Positions 1-5,874 are shown, numbered from the stretch's first letter. The stretch: DNA of 6,774 nt from Chloroflexota bacterium (GCA_005880605.1 VBIS01000189.1:1-6774); one strand, 5' to 3'. Program-made: numbers and translations. The notes: generated from the sequence alone by a model not told the origin.

Positions 1-1020
1 GGTGACGCTGGCGGCGGTCAGCACGTTGACCGGTGTCCCTTCGCCTCGGGTCGCCGTCAGTCGCTTCTCCAACCGGTCCGGGTCTTCGGCGATGAGGCGC
101 GCGGCCGCCCGCAAAATCGGGCCACGGCTCCGGTAGTTCTCCTCCAGGCGGACAACCTGGACCTGCGGAAAGACGGCACGGAAGCGGGCGAGGTTCGCGA
201 CCGAAGCTCCGCGGAACTTGTAAATGCTCTGGTCGTCGTCTCCGACCACACAGAGATTGCGATCGGCGCCAGCGAGCAACTCGAGGAGCCGGCTCTGCGC
301 GAAGTTCGTGTCCTGGAACTCGTCGACCATCACATGGGCGAACCGCTGCGACTGCCGGATCGCGACCGATGGCTGCGCCACGAGCAGGTGCACGCTGAAA
401 TAAATCGTGTCATCGAAGTCCAGGCGATCCTCGGCGAGCATCCGCTCCTGGTATTCCGCGTAGACGGCCGCCGCTTCGCGCTGGGCGCCGACCACCGGGT
501 CATCGACCCCGGCGCTGGCCTCCGCCCATGCACGGAATTCCGCCGGCGTGATCAGCTCCTGCTTGGCGCGTTCCACCAACTTGAGGAGCTCGCCGATCCG
601 TTCGAACGGCCGCTGCGCATGGAAGAGGTGCGCCGGGCGCTGCGCCAGCAGGACGTCTCGCATCAGCTCCCATTTGCGGACTTCGGAAACGATGCGAAAG
701 GCCCTGGGGATGCCACAGAGCCAGCCGTCTTCCTGGAGGAACCGCTGGGCGAAGGCATGATAGGTGAGAACGAACCGCTCGCCGGCTGGGAGGTAGTCTT
801 CCTGCTCGACCCGATCGAGCACCTCGCGGGCGGCCTTCTCGGTGAAGGTCAGGAGCAGGATGCGTTCCGCGGGCACGCCCTCCTGGCGCAGACGCCGGTA
901 GCGCTCGACCAGGACCCGCGTTTTTCCGGTACCCGCCCCCGCCACGATCAGTAATGGACCTTTCGTGTGCTCGACGGCGGCGCGCTGCGAGTCGGTGAGC
1001 GCCGCTCGGGTGGCGATCAT
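1..1020 (-). CDS. UvrD/Rep-family (superfamily 1A) ATP-dependent DNA helicase, N-terminal 340 residues
   Basis: This gene stays open from its ATG at 1020 to the left window edge, so only the N-terminal part is seen. The helicase motifs come in the family order. The Q motif is LTDSQRAAV (residues 8-16) and the Walker A is GAGTGKT (28-34). Motif Ia is LTFTEKAARE (57-66), followed by TYHAFA (86-91). Motif II is VDEFQDTN (232-239), motif III is VGDDDQSIYKFRGA (259-272) and motif IV is LEENYRS (292-298). Such enzymes are cytoplasmic 3'-5' DNA translocases used in repair and in clearing stalled forks. The start is fixed by a 4-base ATGA overlap with the dciA stop, which implies coupled translation. 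The GDDDQSIYKFRGA form is common in UvrD-like helicases outside strict PcrA/UvrD, and any C-terminal nuclease or other domain lies outside the window. I therefore assign the family but not a specific gene name. Confidence 0.9.
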   Translation of the reverse strand, partial: MIATRAALTDSQRAAVEHTKGPLLIVAGAGTGKTRVLVERYRRLRQEGVPAERILLLTFTEKAAREVLDRVEQEDYLPAGERFVLTYHAFAQRFLQEDGWLCGIPRAFRIVSEVRKWELMRDVLLAQRPAHLFHAQRPFERIGELLKLVERAKQELITPAEFRAWAEASAGVDDPVVGAQREAAAVYAEYQERMLAEDRLDFDDTIYFSVHLLVAQPSVAIRQSQRFAHVMVDEFQDTNFAQSRLLELLAGADRNLCVVGDDDQSIYKFRGASVANLARFRAVFPQVQVVRLEENYRSRGPILRAAARLIAEDPDRLEKRLTATRGEGTPVNVLTAASVT

Positions 1021-1346
1021 CGGGGGAATCGCCTTCCCGTCGCTCCGCTGGACGCAGCTGAAAACCCTTCCTGCCGGAATCGGATTTCGCGAACGGCGGT
1101 CGCGCCGATCGCTTCGTTCAACCGATCGATCAACATCGTCCGCTCGAGATGGAGTTGATGCGCCAGCGCGGGGCTGCTGGCCGTGACCAGCAGGGTGCCG
1201 CCGGTCAGCTTGAGCGCCCGGCTTTCGCGAGCCAGGTGAGCGCCGATCACCTGCGGCCACACGTAGATGGCCTGCGCCTCGCGGGTCCGGCGCGAGATAC
1301 CGAGCGACTTAAGGGCGCGCGGTAGCGCCTCGCCGATGCTACGCAT
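1017..1346 (-). CDS. dciA: DciA-like protein (DUF721/DUF721-containing), putative replicative helicase loader
   Basis: The product is a 109-residue basic protein of the DUF721 family. DciA members of this family help load the replicative helicase DnaB in bacteria that lack DnaC or DnaI. The family pattern is visible: an N-terminal helix (RSIGEALPRALKSLG), then the W30-P-Q-V-I-G35 core, then a strand region TLLVTASSPALAHQL (residues 51-65) and a helix with LIDRLNEAIG. The frame stays open upstream to 1409, but the ATG at 1346 is preferred. It has a clean AAGGAG six bases upstream and matches the usual family N-terminus. The gene overlaps the recF stop by 8 bases and the following helicase start by 4. 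A position just after recF is typical for the family. The family call is firm; the DnaB-loading role is inferred from family knowledge. Confidence 0.85.
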   Translation of the reverse strand: MRSIGEALPRALKSLGISRRTREAQAIYVWPQVIGAHLARESRALKLTGGTLLVTASSPALAHQLHLERTMLIDRLNEAIGATAVREIRFRQEGFSAASSGATGRRFPR

Positions 1347-2466
1347 GGATCGCTCCTTGCTCGACGCGAAAGACGGTGGCGCGTTCCAGGATGCTCTTCG
1401 GAAGGTCATTGAGATCGGCGGCCGTGATCAACGCCTGCGGGCCGGGCTGCAGCGCCGCCAGCAGACGCTCGCGGCGGGCCGGGTCGAGCTCCGACATCAC
1501 GTCATCGAGCAACAGAACTGGTTGCTCGCCCGTCACCTCCGCCAGGTAGTGCAGCTCGGCCAGCTTCAGGCTCAGCACCGCACTCCGCTGCTGGCCCTGG
1601 CTGGCGAAGAGCCGGGCCTCGTGTTCATCGAGCCACACCTCGATATCGTCACGCTGGGGTCCGACAGCTGTCTGTCCGCGTCCGATCTCCTCATCGCGCG
1701 CGTCACGCATCGCCAACTTGAGTTGCTCGCTGACGAGCTCCAGCGGGGCCTCGCCGATCCGAACGCCGGCGGGCCGGTAGCGGAGCTCGAGCCGCTCGCG
1801 GTCATCGCTCAGCTCGCGGTGGAAGGCGGCGGCAATGGGCTGCAGCTCGAGCAGGCGGCGCTGGCGCTCGACCATGATGGCGGCGCCTGATTCGGCGAGC
1901 GCGGTGGTCCAGTAGTCGAGTCCATCGATCGGCTGACGGCCTTCGCGGATCGCGCGTAGCAGGGCGTTGCGCTGTTCCAAGAGGTGGCCGTAGCGGGTCA
2001 GCTCGCGGGCATGGTCAGGATCGACCTGCGAGAGCAGGGTGTTGAGAAAACGGCGACGCCCCTCGCCCGGGCCTTTGACCAGCTGGAGATCGTCCGGCCA
2101 GAAAAGCACGACCCGCAGCGAGCCCATCATGTCCGTCGAGCGCTTGGCGATGCCGTTGAGCGTGAAGCGGCGGGAGGCTCGGGAAGGAGCGGCCGGACTG
2201 ACGCTGATTCGCACTTCCAGCTCCTTGAGGCCGGCATCGCTCTGGACGCCGCAGGTCACACGCGCAGCCGGCTGGCCGAAGCGCACCAGCTCCGCGGCCT
2301 GCTGGGTGCGGGGGGAACGGGTCAGAGCCGAGAGCGCGACCGCCTCCAGGAGATTGGTCTTGCCTTGCGCGTTACCACCGAAGAAGACGGTGGCCGAACG
2401 TTCCAGCGTTAGCTCGAGCTCCGCATAGTTTCGAAAATCGAAGAGTGAGACGTTAGCCAGGAACAC
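1339..2466 (-). CDS. recF: DNA replication and repair protein RecF
   Basis: RecF is an SMC-like ABC ATPase that, with RecO and RecR, loads RecA at single-strand gaps and stalled forks. The 375 residues match the usual family length. The N-terminus has FRNY (11-14) and the Walker A GGNAQGKT (30-37). The family stretch PDDLQLVKGPGEGRRRF spans 124-140 and GPQRDD is at 269-274. The ABC signature SQGQQRS is at 289-295, and Walker B plus D-loop (LLLDDVMSELD) at 318-328. The start codon is GTG at 2466. It puts the first residues exactly where family members begin, and an in-frame TAA (the dnaN stop, 2485-2487) rules out longer versions except through near-start codons. No good Shine-Dalgarno is seen before it, so translation may depend on ribosomes ending on dnaN 18 bases upstream. 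The 3' end overlaps dciA. Confidence 0.96.
   Translation of the reverse strand: MFLANVSLFDFRNYAELELTLERSATVFFGGNAQGKTNLLEAVALSALTRSPRTQQAAELVRFGQPAARVTCGVQSDAGLKELEVRISVSPAAPSRASRRFTLNGIAKRSTDMMGSLRVVLFWPDDLQLVKGPGEGRRRFLNTLLSQVDPDHARELTRYGHLLEQRNALLRAIREGRQPIDGLDYWTTALAESGAAIMVERQRRLLELQPIAAAFHRELSDDRERLELRYRPAGVRIGEAPLELVSEQLKLAMRDARDEEIGRGQTAVGPQRDDIEVWLDEHEARLFASQGQQRSAVLSLKLAELHYLAEVTGEQPVLLLDDVMSELDPARRERLLAALQPGPQALITAADLNDLPKSILERATVFRVEQGAIHA
1353..1358 (-). promoter_or_regulatory. Ribosome binding site of dciA
   Basis: AAGGAG on the minus strand lies six bases before the ATG at 1346, inside the 3' end of recF. It decides the start of dciA against longer in-frame alternatives reaching to 1409. 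Confidence 0.75.
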
Positions 2467-2484
2467 GCCGTTTTGGACGACCGA

Positions 2485-2787
2485 TTACATCGCCACTCTG
2501 ACCGGCATGATGATGTACAGGTAGGTGTCCTTCCCCACCGGCTTGATCAGGCCGGGATTGAGCGGACCGGTAAAGCCGAGCTGAACCTCCTCGCTGCCGA
2601 TGATGGCGAGCACATCCAGGAGATACTTTGAGTTGAACGCGACCTGGAGATCCTGGCCCTCGATCTTGGCCTCGACTTCGGCGATGTTCTGTCCGACCTC
2701 GCTGGTGTTGGCGGTCAGGGTCAACTTCCCGCCCTCCGCCTTGAACTTGATGACGTTGGCGGCGTCTTTCGAGAAGAGCGAGACCAT
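2485..2787 (-). CDS. dnaN: Beta clamp DnaN, C-terminal fragment (domain 3)
   Basis: From its first ATG (2787) this frame gives 100 residues. Recognisable clamp sequence in the same frame already begins upstream at about 2814 with TQDLLFTTK, so the ATG is an internal codon and probably not a real start. Domain 3 features are present: GGKLTLTANTSEVGQNIAEV, then AFNSKYLLDVLAIIG, and the C-terminal YLYIIMPVRV, which corresponds to the conserved V/I-MPMRL tail that lines the cleft. The start of domain 3 is missing. The TAA stop lies 18 bases before recF and in the same frame as recF. Confidence 0.8.
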   Translation of the reverse strand: MVSLFSKDAANVIKFKAEGGKLTLTANTSEVGQNIAEVEAKIEGQDLQVAFNSKYLLDVLAIIGSEEVQLGFTGPLNPGLIKPVGKDTYLYIIMPVRVAM

Positions 2788-3488
2788 CTTGGTAGTGAAG
2801 AGCAGGTCCTGGGTTTTTTCTTCTGGGCGCCAACCGTTACTTCGATGCCGTCCTCACCGCCCTTCAAGATACGGCTGAGCTCGCTAAGGGCGCGGGCGGG
2901 AATCACGATCGTGTCGCCCTCCCCCGGATCCGCCTGAACCGCCAGGGTTTTGACCGCCAGTCGATGGCCGTCGGTCGCGGCGAAGGTTGCCTTGCCGCCG
3001 TTCAGGTGGACGTAGACGCCGGTAAGAACCGGCCGGCCTTCGTCGCCGGAGGCGGCGATCACGGTCTGCTCGATCGCGTCCTTGAGTTCGGCCGGATCGA
3101 CTTTCACCTTGCGGCCTTCGAGACCCGACGGCACCGGCGGGAAGTCAGCCGGGTCAATGCCGCGGATGCTGGCGTCGAACCGGTTGCTCTTCAGCGCTAG
3201 CGACTGGGTCTTCTTGTCCAGCGTCATAGAAAGCGGCTCGTCGGGGTGGGAAGTCACGAAGTCGGTCAACAATCGCGCCGGGACGGTGATCCCACCTTCT
3301 TCAGCGACCTCAGCCGGGATGACCTGGCGAATCCCGATCTCGAGGTTGGTCGCCGTCAACTGCAGGCCGGTATCGGTGGTCTGCAGCAGAACATTATTGA
3401 GGATGGGTAAGGTGGTTCGCGAAGAGACGGCGCGCGACACGACTTGCAATCCCTGTCCGAGACTTCCGGCGGTAACCGTGACCTTCAT
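2721..3488 (-). CDS. dnaN: Beta clamp DnaN, N-terminal fragment (domains 1 and 2)
   Basis: This frame codes for 255 residues, of which about the first 224 (to the lysines of GAQKKK) are genuine clamp sequence. Domain 1 opens with MKVTV and has the typical SSRTTLPILNNVLL at 22-35. Domain 2 includes RKVKVDPAELKDAIEQT (126-142) and RPVLTGVYV (152-160). It also holds the cleft loop ATDGHRLAV (171-179), equivalent to E. coli T172-L177. The last roughly 30 residues, rich in Ser, Arg and Pro, are out-of-frame readout after the shift. The ATG at 3488 has AAGGAG just upstream and matches the family start. A protein made only from this frame would lack domain 3 and could not form a normal clamp ring. 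Confidence 0.85.
   Translation of the reverse strand: MKVTVTAGSLGQGLQVVSRAVSSRTTLPILNNVLLQTTDTGLQLTATNLEIGIRQVIPAEVAEEGGITVPARLLTDFVTSHPDEPLSMTLDKKTQSLALKSNRFDASIRGIDPADFPPVPSGLEGRKVKVDPAELKDAIEQTVIAASGDEGRPVLTGVYVHLNGGKATFAATDGHRLAVKTLAVQADPGEGDTIVIPARALSELSRILKGGEDGIEVTVGAQKKKPRTCSSLPRWSRSSRKTPPTSSSSRRRAGS
2776..2819 (-). other. Two closely spaced lesions in dnaN
   Basis: On the minus strand the run of six A at 2819-2814, preceded by AAG and followed by CCC, is where the two dnaN frames meet (net -1 shift). About 30 bases further on, the codons for MVS (2787-2779) run straight into LFSKD (2778 onward). About 36 family codons are absent at that junction. The phase change is seen directly. 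The size of the gap comes from recalled family alignments, not from a computed alignment. Confidence 0.75.
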
Positions 3489-3492
3489 GATG

Positions 3493-3498
3493 CTCCTT
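3493..3498 (-). promoter_or_regulatory. Ribosome binding site of dnaN
   Basis: AAGGAG on the minus strand stands four bases before the ATG at 3488. The spacing is short, but the match is strong and supports this start. Confidence 0.65.
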
Positions 3499-3603
3499 GT
3501 CTACACGCCCCCGTTAATGAGAAGGCCTAATTGAAAGAAGAGCCGTAGTCGTAGGGCGGTGCACAACAGGGAAAACCCCTCTCCATGCGTTCGAATCCGC
3601 CCA

Positions 3604-3609
3604 ATTATA
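3604..3609 (-). promoter_or_regulatory. Candidate -10 element of a dnaN promoter
   Basis: A perfect TATAAT on the minus strand lies about 115 bases before the dnaN start, in otherwise GC-rich DNA. No good -35 hexamer is seen 16-18 bases upstream (GGGAAC at 17). It would give a leader of roughly 110 bases. It may instead serve as an easily melted part of the origin. Confidence 0.4.
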
Positions 3610-3689
3610 AGCTTCACAAACTGTGCGTTCCCGGCACCGGTATCCCCAGGCGGAGACCATTCCAACCGTGTCCACGTCCCATACGGCAG

Positions 3690-3698
3690 TCATCCACA
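3690..3698 (+). promoter_or_regulatory. DnaA-box-like site
   Basis: TCATCCACA matches the DnaA box TTATCCACA at 8 of 9 positions. It lies just beyond the dnaA stop codon, a common site for boxes in dnaA-dnaN origins. Confidence 0.5.
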
Positions 3699-3701
3699 GG
3701 C

Positions 3702-5066
3702 CTAATGGGAATAAAGGAGTTCGCGGATTTTGCGAAGGTCCGACTGCAGCCGTTGGTCCTCGCGAGATTCGGTGTTTATCTTCTCGTAGGAGTGGAGGAC
3801 AGTTGTATGGTCTCGTCCTCCGAAGGCCTGGCCGATCGCCGGCAGCGATGAGGCCGTCTCCTCACGGATCAAGAACATCGCCACCTGTCGCGGGAAGACG
3901 ATGTGCTTGTCGCGCCGCTTGCCCTTCATCTCCTCCAGGCTGATGTGATAGAAGTTGGCGACCGCACGCGAGATGGTCTCGATGGTGAGGGTACGCGTGT
4001 CGGCTGAAGGGATGACGTCTTGCAACAACTTGGCGGCCATGTCGACATTGACCGGGCTACGGTTCAAGGACGCGTGCGCGATGACCCGAATCAACGCTCC
4101 CTCCAGTTCGCGGATGTTCTTCTGAATCTTGTGGGCGATGAACGAGAGCACGTCCTCTGGCACCAACTTGGCATAAGGCCCGACCTTTGACTTGAGAATG
4201 GCGACCCGGGTCTCGAAGTCGGCCGCCTGAATATCGGCGATGAGTCCCCACGAGAATCGCGAGCGCAACCGATCTTCGAGTGTCGGGATCTCCTTCGGCG
4301 GCCGGTCCGACGAGATGACAATCTGTTTGTTCAGCTCATGCAGGGAGTTGAAGGTATGGAAGAACTCTTCCTGGGTCCGGTCCTTACCGGCGAGGAATTG
4401 GATATCGTCGACGAGGAGAACGTCGACCGTCCGGTAGCGGGTGCGGAAGTCGTTCATCCGCCCTTCCTGGATGGACGAGATCATTTCGTTCATGAACTTC
4501 TCACTGGTCACATAGGCAACCCGCTTGCGGTGGTGCTTCTCGAGCACCGCGTGGCCGATGGCGTGCATCAAGTGCGTCTTGCCCAGTCCGACGCCGCCGT
4601 AGAGGAACAGCGGGTTGTAAGCCTTGGCGGGCGTCTCCGCGACCGCCCGGCAGGCAGCATGGGCAAAGCGCGAATTATTGCCGACCACGAAATGCTGGAA
4701 TTGGAATTTCGGATTGAGCTGGGAGGCTTCATGGAGAACCGGCCCTTCATCTTCAGCTTCTTGCGGCGGGGGCGCCTCGGCGACCGCCACAGCGCCCCTA
4801 CTGCCCTGCACCTCGGCCTGGCCGGGGACGACTTCGAAGGCGACGCTGACGTCGCCGGAGACGATCGCCGACAACGTCTCCTTGATCATGGCCGAGTAGC
4901 GATCCTCGAGCCAATCTTTGGCAAGCTTGGTGGGGACCCCGATCTTGAAGGCATTCTTCTCCCGGCCCACCAGCGACGCATTCTTCAGCCAGGTCTCATA
5001 ACTTGGCTTACTGAGCTGGAACCGAAGTTCCTCCTGCGCAGCCTGCCAGATCTGTTCTCCGTTCAT
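3702..5066 (-). CDS. dnaA: Chromosomal replication initiator protein DnaA
   Basis: DnaA binds DnaA boxes at oriC, forms an ATP-dependent filament, melts the origin and recruits the replicative helicase. The 454 residues show all four domains. Domain I (about 1-80) has the typical LSKPSYETWL (18-27). Domain II is a short Pro/Glu-rich linker (about 82-117). Domain III is the AAA+ core, with Walker A GGVGLGKT (157-164), Walker B LLVDD (217-221), sensor I SSD (252-254), the RSRF arginine-finger region (268-271) and the sensor II helix around R319. Domain IV carries the DNA-binding signature GGRDHTTV (416-423). No key residue looks lost. A TTG at 5078 is in frame, but the ATG at 5066 is preferred: GGAGG sits five bases before it and overlaps that TTG. 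The gene diverges from rpmH. Nearby DnaA-box-like sites would allow autoregulation. Confidence 0.98.
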   Translation of the reverse strand: MNGEQIWQAAQEELRFQLSKPSYETWLKNASLVGREKNAFKIGVPTKLAKDWLEDRYSAMIKETLSAIVSGDVSVAFEVVPGQAEVQGSRGAVAVAEAPPPQEAEDEGPVLHEASQLNPKFQFQHFVVGNNSRFAHAACRAVAETPAKAYNPLFLYGGVGLGKTHLMHAIGHAVLEKHHRKRVAYVTSEKFMNEMISSIQEGRMNDFRTRYRTVDVLLVDDIQFLAGKDRTQEEFFHTFNSLHELNKQIVISSDRPPKEIPTLEDRLRSRFSWGLIADIQAADFETRVAILKSKVGPYAKLVPEDVLSFIAHKIQKNIRELEGALIRVIAHASLNRSPVNVDMAAKLLQDVIPSADTRTLTIETISRAVANFYHISLEEMKGKRRDKHIVFPRQVAMFLIREETASSLPAIGQAFGGRDHTTVLHSYEKINTESREDQRLQSDLRKIRELLYSH

Positions 5067-5071
5067 AAGGT

Positions 5072-5076
5072 CCTCC
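5072..5076 (-). promoter_or_regulatory. Ribosome binding site of dnaA
   Basis: GGAGG on the minus strand lies five bases before the ATG at 5066. It decides the start in favour of this ATG rather than the TTG at 5078, which overlaps the site itself. Confidence 0.75.
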
Positions 5077-5177
5077 AACCAACACGCGACTGTTTCGTTG
5101 GAGAGCAGAGCCGGTACTGCGCGTCAGGCCGCGAAGACGGAAACGAGGCCCATGGACGGCATTAGCTGGGACGGTAC

Positions 5178-5186
5178 TTTTGCACA
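5178..5186 (+). promoter_or_regulatory. Weak DnaA-box-like site
   Basis: TTTTGCACA matches TTATCCACA at 7 of 9 positions. It shares the TGCACA end with the site at 5234-5242. Confidence 0.3.
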
Positions 5187-5199
5187 AGCTTCCCACAAA

Positions 5200-5208
5200 G
5201 GTGGACAA
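5200..5208 (-). promoter_or_regulatory. DnaA-box-like site
   Basis: TTGTCCACC on the minus strand matches TTATCCACA at 7 of 9 positions, and the actinobacterial form TTGTCCACA at 8 of 9. Confidence 0.42.
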
Positions 5209-5233
5209 CTCTATCGAGGTCTCCCCAGCCTCG

Positions 5234-5242
5234 TGTGCATAA
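5234..5242 (-). promoter_or_regulatory. DnaA-box-like site
   Basis: TTATGCACA on the minus strand matches TTATCCACA at 8 of 9 positions, with a G for C in the centre. It is the best box in the dnaA-rpmH gap. Confidence 0.5.
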
Positions 5243-5283
5243 GTTGTTGACGGTTACTTGCCGTAGCTCTCCAGGGCAGCGGA

Positions 5284-5312
5284 ATAATAACAAACGGCTT
5301 CTGCCGGCGCAA
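5284..5312 (-). promoter_or_regulatory. Candidate dnaA promoter
   Basis: On the minus strand TTGCGC (5312-5307) and TATTAT (5289-5284) are separated by exactly 17 bases. The -10 matches consensus at 5 of 6 positions but the -35 at only 3 of 6. Transcription would start near 5277 and run through the DnaA-box-like sites before dnaA, leaving a leader of about 210 bases. That layout would allow DnaA to repress itself. Confidence 0.35.
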
Positions 5313-5366
5313 TCCGAAACTACGTACGAACCGAAGAGCGGCGCATGGTATGGTTAGGCCCCGAAA

Positions 5367-5522
5367 ATGAAGCGTACCCACCAGCCCAAGAAGCGCCAGC
5401 GAGTCAAAGTCCACGGCTTCCGTGCCCGCATGGCGTCAACCGGCGGAGTCAAGGTGATCAAGGCCCGCCGCCTCAAGGGCCGCCGTCGCCTGACACCCAC
5501 CTCCAGCCGGCGGGCGCGGTAG
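5367..5522 (+). CDS. rpmH: Large ribosomal subunit protein bL34
   Basis: L34 is a small, very basic protein that binds 23S rRNA. The 51 residues start with MKRTHQP and contain the family hallmark HGFRARM (16-22), followed by the GRRRLT end block (38-43). The alignment to E. coli L34 needs no gap up to L42-T43. Beyond that there is a tail of eight residues (PTSSRRAR), against three in E. coli. The ATG at 5367 is the conserved family start; only a weak AGG stands upstream. It is the first gene of the plus-strand block and ends 19 bases before rnpA, the usual rpmH-rnpA pair. The short length makes it easy for automatic gene finders to miss. Confidence 0.96.
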   Translation: MKRTHQPKKRQRVKVHGFRARMASTGGVKVIKARRLKGRRRLTPTSSRRAR

Positions 5523-5541
5523 CCCGCACCTCCTCGGGCGG

Positions 5542-5874
5542 GTGAAGCGGCGCTCGCGGCTGCTTCGCTCAGCCGACTTCGACCGGACGCTCCGTTCCGG
5601 ACGCCGGGCCGCATCCGACTACCTGGCCCTATTCGTAAGCGATAATGAGGTTGGCCGGCCTCGCGTCGGCCTAGCCGTGAGTCGGAAGCTAGGTAACGCC
5701 GTGGTCCGGAATAGAATCAAGCGGCGCCTGCGGGAGTTGGTCAAGCCGTTGCTGGCACAAACCGAGGGCGGCCGCGACGTTGTAATCGTGGCACGGGCGC
5801 GGGCTGTCGACGCGGAAATTACCCGGCTGCGCCAGGAGATGGAAATGTTGTGGGCGAAGGGGTGGGGGCGATGA
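5542..5874 (+). CDS. rnpA: Ribonuclease P protein component
   Basis: RnpA is the basic protein subunit that, with the catalytic RNA, removes 5' leaders from tRNA precursors. The 110 residues fit the family. The N-terminus is RLLRSADFDRTLRSGRR (5-21). The central strand RVGLAVSRKLGNAV (41-54) leads into the RNR signature RNRIKRRLRE (56-65), which binds the RNA. The late strand DVVIVARARA (79-88) is followed by the last helix. The start is GTG at 5542: no in-frame start codon lies between it and the rpmH stop, and the N-terminus fits the family. The stop overlaps the yidD start by four bases (ATGA). Only a weak G-rich Shine-Dalgarno is visible, so coupling to rpmH translation is likely. Confidence 0.96.
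   Translation: MKRRSRLLRSADFDRTLRSGRRAASDYLALFVSDNEVGRPRVGLAVSRKLGNAVVRNRIKRRLRELVKPLLAQTEGGRDVVIVARARAVDAEITRLRQEMEMLWAKGWGR

Larger units (their letters stand above)
2485..3488 (-). pseudogene. dnaN: dnaN locus (DNA polymerase III beta sliding clamp) with a broken reading frame
   Basis: The sliding clamp is a ring-shaped dimer that tethers DNA polymerase III and many repair proteins to DNA. The locus lies in its normal place between dnaA and recF. Both ends of the protein are clearly recognisable, but they sit in different frames. The phase changes at the six-A run (minus strand, 2814-2819); one extra A there would restore the frame. Even after that repair the product would be about 334 residues, against the usual 365-380. 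The shortfall falls at one point: FTTKMVS is followed directly by LFSKDAANVIKF. Family members have about 36 residues in between, carrying the FPDY-type motif and the first helix of domain 3. E. coli P242, R246 and V247 of the partner-binding cleft map to that stretch. Two lesions this close suggest local assembly trouble or real decay. Whether a functional copy exists elsewhere cannot be seen. Confidence 0.85.
3489..3701. other. dnaA-dnaN intergenic region
   Basis: This 213-base gap holds a DnaA-box-like site next to the dnaA stop, an AT-rich patch with a TATAAT element at 3604-3609, and the dnaN ribosome binding site. No convincing hairpin terminator follows dnaA, so read-through from dnaA into dnaN is likely. 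In many bacteria this gap holds part or all of oriC. With only one good box here, the larger gap upstream of dnaA is at least as likely. Confidence 0.5.
5067..5366. other. dnaA-rpmH divergent intergenic region, candidate oriC
   Basis: This 300-base gap between divergent replication and rpmH blocks codes for nothing I can support. It holds three DnaA-box-like sites within 65 bases (5178-5186, 5200-5208, 5234-5242). Next to them is a short AT-rich tract at 5281-5296 that could melt or act as a -10 element. A 5-base inverted repeat (CGAGG 5215-5219, CCTCG 5229-5233) lies between two of the boxes. Genes on both sides point away, as expected for leading strands leaving an origin. The boxes are imperfect and the AT-rich part is short, so this is a candidate only. 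Confidence 0.5.

Noticed and set aside
334..954. 206-residue open frame on the plus strand
   Set aside because: It is antisense to the UvrD-like helicase, whose motifs are in the correct order on the minus strand.
1267..1890. 207-residue open frame on the plus strand
   Set aside because: It lies fully antisense to recF, shows no recognisable domain, and is the kind of open frame expected opposite a GC-rich gene.
2453..2833. 126-residue minus-strand frame across the end of dnaN and the start of recF
   Set aside because: It is the third frame through dnaN, rich in Arg, Gly and Gln, with no clamp sequence. It does not contain the missing dnaN segment.
3558..3582. GGG-AAAA-CCC element in the dnaA-dnaN gap as a terminator
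   Set aside because: The stem is three to four pairs with no following T run on either strand.
4338..5165. 275-residue open frame on the plus strand
   Set aside because: It is antisense to the well-supported dnaA and has no family pattern.
5215..5233. CGAGG/CCTCG inverted repeat as a terminator
   Set aside because: The stem has only five pairs and a nine-base loop with no T run, and it lies between two divergent gene starts.
5247..5252. TTGACG as the -35 element of an rpmH promoter
   Set aside because: The hexamer is good, but no -10-like sequence lies 16-18 bases downstream (TCCAGG at 17).
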